Positions 36,601 through 45,600 of a stretch of 64,000 nt of DNA are shown here, piece after piece (positions within the stretch are counted from its first letter, which is position 1; every line of letters begins with the position of its first letter). This stretch comes from Cydia pomonella. Its lineage: Eukaryota; Arthropoda; Insecta; Lepidoptera; Tortricidae. A program made the translations under genes and the position numbers. The DNA is taken from NCBI RefSeq assembly GCF_033807575.1, contig NC_084704.1, positions 9,695,056 through 9,759,055 on the forward strand, written 5' to 3'. Under the pieces are notes generated by a model. That model searched no databases and had not been told where the DNA came from. It worked only from the letters and a program-made list of their open reading frames with translations.

Positions 36601-39600
36601 TGACAATGTAGCCTTAATATCATTACCAGTATTTGTTAATAAAAGTGTATGATCAGTACAGTGTATCAACCTTAGGTTATATTAATATGACAGTTCGCGT
36701 AAGCCCGCCAAAATATCACTTTTGGTAAAACGGATATGTCATCTGTGGCAATCCTATTTTTGTCTGTCATTCATTTTTTATTGCTAAGAGAGAAGCTTTG
36801 TAAAACTTAGTGATTAAAAACCTCTGAAGAACCTTTTTTCATATTTAAAGTATTTCAAGCATCACTTGAATCCCCTGGAAGAGGCTCACAAGGTGGGCTT
36901 TCAAATCAGAAGTCGGGATGAATAGGAGCAGCTTGCCTTCTAAAACCGATGCCCGCCAAGCTGTGAAGGACAAGATTTCTATGAATCGGAAGCTAAGGTC
37001 AGAGAATTCCATTTATTTGGATCTGTATTCACCGTGTTTTGACAATTAGCGGAGTGATAGCTTACTAACTGAACTCAAAGACGGAAAAGGGATGTCTGGA
37101 TAACGAAAGCTAACCTATTTGAACAAACTTTTCTGCACTATCTAACCCAGGTTTCCCTATAAGAAAATACGACGTTGGTGTGTTTTGTGTTGTGAACGTA
37201 CTCTCAAAAGCATGTATTCATGGTGTTTGGCGTTTGTGCGTGTGCGTTTTTTTTTTGGATCTGGACGCTACAACTATCTGTTTAGTTTCTTGTGTGTAGC
37301 TTGATGGTGAATGGAAAATGTTTTGAGATAAGTCTGAAAATATTCGGCTACAAGGAAGAAGAAAAATTGTTATTTCGTTAGTCTATCATAAATAGCTGTA
37401 CTAATTCGTGTTAATTATTTCCAGAGACTCAGTTATAATTGTTTACTTTGAACTTCGCTCTGGATTACTGTTATTAACTTTTATTTTTTGATTTCTATTG
37501 TCGATCTGCAATAGTGAAAGTAAAATGGAAAGCTTTCGTAGTCGTAGGAAGCGTGGTAGAAGAAGTAAAAGAAGGACAAGTACTAGTACTGATAAACACT
37601 ATAGGTATATGAGCATGTCGCATTATAGCACACACAAACGTAAACGTAAAAGAAGAGTGTTGTAATGATCATCCGTCTCGCTCACATAGTTGTTGCCAAA
37701 GGTCAAAAGATTGGACAAGCTCGAAGTCAGACCGTAATAAGACCCAAACACCACCGTTACCATTTTCTTTTGTGTCTAATAACTTTCCAGTCTCGCACAG
37801 TGTGGTGCCGAATTTGACCCTAATGATAATAGCCACACTATACTTACCTGGTTGACCAAAGTAAATGAATGTGCCCAGATATACCATTGGGATGAGCAAC
37901 AAATTTATCATTATGCCATACCTAAATTAAGCGGCTTAGCAAAAAATGGTACCAAGGACCGCCGTCAGTACTGTTTACATGAGCTGAATGGACAGAAAAG
38001 TTAAAAACAGCTTTTTTAATTAATGAGAATTATAGAGAACTTTTGACAAATATGTTGAAACTTCGTTGTAGGATCGGACAGCCATTTTAAAACTATTATT
38101 ATGACAAAATGGCTTTAGTAAATAAATGTGAGATATCTGGCCAAAAGGCTGTTGGATGCATTATCCATGGTATTGATGACTAATTTGTAAGGATGAGTGC
38201 CGGTGTATGTATGTTTGTAAAACCAGAACAACTACTAGACTATTTGCGTACTGTTTATTTAGCCGATACAAACAATCTTATGCGAAGTAAGAACATGCCA
38301 TTAACCAAAGCTGTACACAGCCATAATAAAACCAACGATTCACACATACAGCCTCTACGATGCTTTAACTGCAATGAAGTAGAAAAGAAGGGCATATTAG
38401 TATTAGGTGTACTAAACCACTAAAAAAATGCACTTACTGTTACAAGCTAGGCCACGAAACAAAAGACTGCCGTAAAAAGGTTGATTCTGGTAGTAGCAAT
38501 GATAAGGAACGGCAGAGCTTAAACGGAGAAAAAATAATCCTATGCATTGATAATTTTAATAACTCTCCCGATGGAAATGTCAAATATTTTAAGTCTATTC
38601 ATGTTAACGGTGTACAATGCCAGGCATATGTTGATTTTGGTAGCCGGTGCACCCTGATTAGAGAAACTAATGCTCGAAATTTGCTAATGGACTGGGACCT
38701 TAGCGACTTACCTTTATGAAAGGGATTTGGCAATTCGTTGGTTAAGCCTTTGGGCAGAAAAGTAGTAACGTTAGAAATAGACAATGAACGTCAGAGGAGA
38801 GGTTAAAATTTTAATTGTACCTAATCAGTATTTGCTAGCACCCATATTTGTTGGACAAACATTTACTCAACAGCCTCATGTCATGGCCTTTAAAACAAAT
38901 GACGAGTTGATATTCTTACAAAAACCTGAGGTTATGGGAGAATGAAAAATTACAATTATTAATTCAGGATAATATTGCTATCTTGCCACATTCCACCTCC
39001 ACCAAAGTAGAAAGTGATTATTCAGGTGGACTGCTTATACAATATAGCCATAGACAGAAAGTGTGTAATACTGATTACATGGTTCTTCCAGGAATTTATA
39101 AATTTGAAAATGGTAAAGGATATGTAATGATAAGTAACTTATCAAATAATACCTTAAATTTTAAAGTGGACGAGTTACTTACTCGAGGTTATCAGTATAA
39201 AGAAGTCCCCAATGAATATGTAGGCACGTACATGTGCCTACATATTCATTCACAAGTCAAACTGGAGATTACCTACAGTTGCCAATGGATCAGGTGAAAT
39301 TAGGTATAGAGTTGAACGAAACTGATAAACGTGCATTCTATAATTTACTAGAAAGGTATAGGGACTGTTTTGCGCTGAATCTCAAGGAACTAGTGTAGTC
39401 TCATAGTGTTGTGTTCCTGCCGGTGAGTAAGGTTGCCAGAGCTCAACGAGGGGGGTGGGGTTAGGGTCGGCAACGCGCATGTAACTCCTCTGGAGTTGCA
39501 GGTGTACATAGGCTACGGAGACTGCTTACCATCAGGCAGGCCGTATGCTTGTATGCCACCGACGTAGTATAAAAAAAAAAAAAAAAAACTAGGAAGAAAC

Positions 39601-42600
39601 GACTTATCAAAAATGCACATAACTTTAAATGACAATGTACCGGTGGTACATAACCCTTATAGAATGTCACAGCTTGAACGCGAACAGTTGTCGAAGATAA
39701 TCGAAGATCTGTTGTCAAACGACGAGAAAGTACGTCTTCCTATTCAAGCCCGGTAATTCTGGTGAAAAAGAAAAATGCTGAGAAATGCTTGTGTATAGAC
39801 TACAGAGCTTTAAATAGGAAGACTCTAAAGGACAAATATCCGTTGCCTCGAATTGAGGACCAGTTAGACAGTATGTATGTATGTATATACATTATTGTAC
39901 ATAGAAATAAAAACACGAAAAACACAGTTACAGAGTAAATTTAATACAACAAAGGCGAACTTATCCCTGTATGGGATCTCTTCCAGTTAACCTTTGAGGA
40001 AATGAGTAAAACAGAAGTAACGGTGAATGAATGACAAACACAAACAAAAGTGTACAATTACTGAAATTAATGAAATGCACGTTTTGAATACACATTGATA
40101 CAAATATACATAGATAGAAAAATAACCATAAAATAATGCATACATATATGTATATATATATATAATAAATATTCAATATATTATATAAATAGATATGAAT
40201 TCGAACCAGAAAAGTAAAGGAAATTAAAAAAGTAGAAGTTCTCAATGGAATTAGGAAGTCGTAACCAAAGTATCTGAAAGCCACAATTTTTTAAGCTTCT
40301 CCTTGAGTGATGCTACAGATTGGGATTGCCTCACGGACACCGGAATCTCGTTCCATAGCTTAACGGCATGGACAGTAAAGGATTTCTTGTATGTGCGCGT
40401 CGTATTGGAAGGAATTGTGAGTGAAAGCAATCTTTCAGCACCAATAAAAAAAAGCACCTTGATCGAAGGCGATAACCACTACCAGCAGCTAAATAACTAA
40501 ACCTTTCGAAAAGGTACGGTGGCGAAGCAGGATTGAATAGAACATTGAAAAGCAATGATAGGACATGCACATCTCGTCGACGACGAATCGAAAGCCAGCC
40601 AAGCTGAGATCGAAACTGGGATACATGATCAAACTTACGTAGACCGAATATGTATCGAATACAAATACAGACAGTTTAGGAGGCAACGCTTATTTTTGTA
40701 GTCTCGACTTGGCATCAGGATATTATCAAGTGCCTATGAATGAGGAAAGTAGGCATCTCACAGCGTTCGTTACCCCTGACGGATTGCACGAGTTTAATCG
40801 CATGCCGTTTGGGTTAGCGAACGCTCCGAGTGTTTTTCAGAGAACCATTAATGCTACGCTGAGAGGTTTTGGACAGAATTTGACTTTGGCCTACATGGAT
40901 AACTTATTAGTTGCTTCCAAAATGATAAGCGAAGGTCTAGATAAGTTGGAAAAAGTGTTTCAACTAATACGATCCGCTAAACTCACGTTAAATTTGAATA
41001 AGTGCCACTTTTTCCAGACCCGTATCGACTATCTGGGGTATGAAACTAGCTTCAGACCGGGTTTAGGCAAAATCAAAGCTGTACACGACTTTCCAGTACC
41101 AACAAATGTACATGAGGTTCGCCAATTCATTGGGCTCACAAGCTACTTCAGGCGTTTTATCAAAAACTTTTCAGTCATAGCTAGACCATTGACGGCCCTT
41201 ACAAAAAAAGATACGGAATGGAATTTTGGTGAATCGAAAATTAACGCCTTTAAGGAGCTTAAACAAAAGTTGACAAGGCGCCCAGTATTAGCGTTGCATG
41301 ATCCAAGTGCTGAATTAGAAATTCACAGAGATGCTAGTAGGTCAGGTGTTGCAGCCATACTTATGCAACGGCACCCTACAGCGGGGCTGCAACCTATATC
41401 GTATTACAGCCGCCAGACCACTCCCGATGAAAGTAAATTACACTCCTATGAACTAGAAACACTGGCTGTGGTCTGTGCTTTGGATTGATTTAAGGTATAT
41501 GTACTCGGTAAGACCTTTAAAATAGTTACAGACTGTATTGTTATTCGTAGCACAATGACCAAACGTGATTTGATACCGAGAGTGGCGCGATGGTATATTC
41601 TTATGGAAAAGTACGATCTGATTATAGAGCATAGGGAGGGCATTAAGATGATCCATGTACACGCTTTATCCCGAAACCCAATACAGTCCCAATCCCAACC
41701 ACATGAAATTACGGAAGTAGTAGATATTTTATCAATTAACGATGATACATGGCTTCAAACAGTTGAAGCCATGTTCAAACAGTACAACAACAGGACTCTG
41801 AATTACAACGTATAATGAACATACTGAGCGATCCAAATACCAAAGATATTGTAGTTTCATAAAAATTTTACTCTAAAAAACGGACGCTTATATCGAATAA
41901 TAAACAAAAACGAAGAAATAAATCTCAAAAACAGTTGAATGGCAAATAGTTCGTATGAACCACGATGATTTAGGACATGTTGTATTCGATAAAACTTATG
42001 AAAAAGTCAGTCGCGTGTATTGGTTCCCAAAAATGAGGCGCTTCATCAAAAAAATTTGTAAGGCGTGTCTTAACTGTGCTCATAACAAAGTACCAGCTGG
42101 GCCCAAGGAAGGATATCTTCACCCGATACCCAAAATGAATAAACCTTTCGATACTTTACATACAGACCACTGTGGCCCATTACCCATAAGTAAATCCAAG
42201 CATTGTTACATTCTTTGTATAATTGACGCATTTACAACGTTCATCTACATTAAAGCCGTGAAAAACGGTAAGACTAGTACTACCATAAAGGTGTTCAATG
42301 AATATTTTTATCTGTATGCCGTACCGCGACGAATTATCTCAGATCGAGGAACTAGTTTTACCAGTAAAGAATTCGCTGAGTTTTTAAAACAAAGAGGTGT
42401 GATGGAACATGTGTTAAATGCTGTCGCCAGTCCTCGCGCGAATGGACAAATAGAGAGATATAATCGTACAATTGTAGACGCGCTCTCAGCCGTTAATCAT
42501 GATAAACCAAATAATTTATGGGATTTAGATGTACCTCAAGTTCAATGGGCAATAAAGGTGTTCAATGAATATTTTTATCTGTATGCCGTACCGCGACGAA

Positions 42601-45600
42601 TTATCTCAGAGGAGTAGGAAAAATGTATTATAGAACTTACTTTCTAAAGTACCGTAGAAACCACCAAGATGTTTCAACTGCCTTATTTATTATTGAAACG
42701 AAAAAAAAATTAATCTTAACATTAGAATGTTATTGCATATACAATACAACAATCACCAAATATTATGACATAAAAGTACAGTGCGAAAAATTCTCGTTGC
42801 CTTACCCCTCAAATAAAATAAAATATTATTATACTACGGTTTGGTAAAGGTTGCTTGCCATCCAAACAGTAATCGGTTGTAAAATGGAACAATATCAAAC
42901 AGCTTTAACATGAAATAAGCCAGCCATTAAAGTTTATTTTAGCCTGCTACGGAAATATTTATAGTTTTTACAAGTAGCGCTAGGCCACGGTGACCCATAC
43001 CTTGAGCCATGTCAATATCTTCTGAAATATTATTTATGGTATCTTTGAAATATGCATTTTTCTATGGATAAATTTTTCCACTGCGTAGTCACTGATTTAG
43101 CAGGATTTTTTTAAGCTTAATTCCAAATAAGTTTGAAGTGAAAACAGACTTTAACTTTATAGGTAACTTGATGAAAAGAGCAATGCATTGTTAAGCTTCA
43201 GCGTCCTTGACTACTTTCAGTTGTGTAGCAATAGTTTGCGCCAGATATTTCCGCATTGAAGACAGCCGTATATCTCTTTCTTCTGTTGATTTTATTTCGG
43301 ATAGATTTTCACCAGATCTTTGAGCACAACAAGGATGTAGAGGCTAGGGACAGTTAAAATTTTAAATTTATTTTATTTATTTTTTTCTCAATGGATTCAC
43401 CGTCAACGCTCCCAAGTACTACAAAATCTACGTTAGGTAAATTTACGTTACATTAGGTACTTACTCATACCTCATCTTCATTGAAGAAAATCAAAAATTT
43501 GATCAATCGTTGTACCTTCAGGGGCGTCTCCGGAGACCCGTTGCTACTGGTGCGGGCCGCTGGCAGAGCAGGTGCACCGCAGCCGGCGCTCGGCGCCCTG
43601 CGGCGCCTCCGACCACATCACCGTGTGCGAGCCCGGCTACAACTACTGTGCGATCGTCGCTACTTCACCACGTTAGTGTTATTGGCTTCTTTAAACGCCT
43701 GGAGTGAACAATTCTCGGCATCGTACTGATCTACGATGATCCAATATCACCATCTACCTACACATAAGTATATCACCTGTCAAATCTGAACTAACAGATT
43801 TCTTCTTGATTTCTACTTACTTATCACAAGTTGTATTTTATAGTTAACTCAGTAACTACGAGCAAGTACGAGTAACAAACCAGTTAACGGTTATTCATTC
43901 ATATGACAGCAGTCGCATTGCAACAGTGGAAAACATAAAAAATAAATTAAGTAGCAAGAGATAGTCAACGTTGTAGACGTTTAAGAGGATATACCCGCTA
44001 GACGTGTGCGCCGCGCCGGCGCGCCGCCACCGCCGGGCTTTTTTGCCACGCCGCCGCCGCCGATAAATGATCGGCGTGAAATCGGCGTGACCTTGAGTGT
44101 TGTTAGTTGACTATTCGAAGTTGATATTTGGATTGCAATATGGATTTTTTTGTATTATACATGTTACAGTTGTCAAATAAATAGTATTTGTATGGATTAA
44201 TTAAATGAAACAGAATAATAGCCAGTTGTTCAAAAGATTTGAAACACCGATTAAAGTAACTGAGTAATCCTCAGTTACTTTAATCGGTGCTTTAATCTGC
44301 TGAAGCATCAAGAAGAGCAGAAGGCAGAATGCTCCGTCATGAAAATACTTAACTAGGCAATGAAAATACAGGGCTCATGTACCATGGGACTATGGGATCT
44401 CATCAGAACAGAAAAGGAAAACTAACTGACTAATGTTGCGACTATTATCGAAAACTCCGGACACCCTGAATATCCTAAAAAATTCGTGTGCCAAAAAATG
44501 TCGAGAAATAGAAAGAGAGACTGAGTGACAACACTGAGGGTCTACCGGGAACCACGTTCAACGTGTTGCCTCCCTGTCACACTTACGTACGAATTTACAA
44601 GTGCGATAGAGAGGCAACACGTCGAACGTGGTTCGTGGTAGGCCCTCTGAAGATTCACTGTCAATCTGGCGGACCGCGCAAAAGCTTGCCCCACGGAAAT
44701 GTGCAAGTTGTAAATGGGTGAAGCAACATTTTCCTGTTACTCGTTACTATGGTTACAATCACCTGGGTCACTGGGGCTTTCAATTAACCAAACATTTTTG
44801 TAGTAGTTGGTGGCATGATGCGGAGAAACACATGAATTTAGGCCGAACCGAATGAATAGCAAACATGCTCGAGTTGGAGCATATGTGAGATAGTCGAATG
44901 CTATGAAGAGTTCTTGCGGCAGTCTGCACCGTGTAGTCCACCCGGCTTATGACCGCATGAAATGGAAACAGGTTACATGTGGTGGCGATCCTCAGCAATG
45001 AGAAAACTGGTGCTTGTACTCATGTTTGTACGGCAAGAAAACCATTAAAAAATGCAAGTCACCCATGTATCTTCACTCGAAAATTAATATTTCTTCTTTT
45101 CACACTCGACACGGTACAAAATCTACTCGACGTTGCCTTTTAGAAGTACATCCTCATAGGACAATTGCATTTACCGGTTGTTTCCGTTATCTTGCGACCA
45201 AATGCTGGAATGATATACCCCCGCCTTTGAGAGAGCTGAAATCCAAAAAATCATTTAAACATAGTTTTAAAAATATTCTCCTCGTAAAACAAACCGCTGG
45301 TATTCCATACGGCTTTTTGGTCGCAGATTTCAGAATCTAACATGGTGGAGATGGCAGTCACGAGGACTAAGGGGCCTACACACTGTTCACACACTTGCCG
45401 ACTTATCTATTATCTCAGTATTATATATATATACATATTTATTAATTAAAACATGTAACACACACATACCCTCATTTTATTTAATGTACATCTGTTGTGA
45501 CCTGGGTTCCGGCAGAAAACCAGTGCTTACTCGAAAGAGTGAAGAGTATCACTGAGCCGTGACCCTTATGTCCTGCTGCAACGCACACAGTATGTAGGTA

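Larger units (their letters stand above)
37525..42617 (+). pseudogene. Broken Ty3/gypsy retrotransposon (gag-pol remnant)
   Basis: In order: a basic gag start (MESFRSRRKRGRRSKRR, stop at 37663-37665); a gag core with FDPNDNSHTILTWL near 37815-37850; two zinc knuckles near 38358-38475, of which only the second (CTYCYKLGHETKDC) keeps the full CCHC spacing; a protease-like block VDFGSRCTLI near 38631 whose usual D-S/T-G is DFG; reverse transcriptase, RNase H and integrase. Frameshifts, an in-frame TGA at 41486-41488 and two insertions (39394-39586, 39873-40668) break it. No LTRs or envelope gene were recognised by eye. It lies in sense orientation in Ly6 intron 1. It is a domesticated or active element only if the breaks are assembly errors, which is unlikely. 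Confidence 0.85.
19414..43521 (+). other. Ly6 intron 1 (24.1 kb)
   Basis: Bounded by a gtgagt donor and a tgtaccttcag acceptor. It is filled with the MITEs, transposons and the gypsy relic annotated separately. No further coding exon is needed, since exons 1 and 2 join in phase. Stretches without an identified repeat include about 20390-22040, 22870-23530, 28520-29680, 30740-33080 and 35060-36100; no gene was seen in them. Confidence 0.7.

Noticed and set aside
36600..43400. LTRs flanking the gypsy relic
   Set aside because: Long direct repeats were looked for by eye on both sides and not found. The element is probably truncated; a self-alignment would settle this.
43481..43729. 82-codon and 65-codon + strand frames near 43.5-43.7 kb
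   Set aside because: They are the wrong frames over Ly6 exon 2; the correct frame is fixed by the phases of exons 1 and 3.
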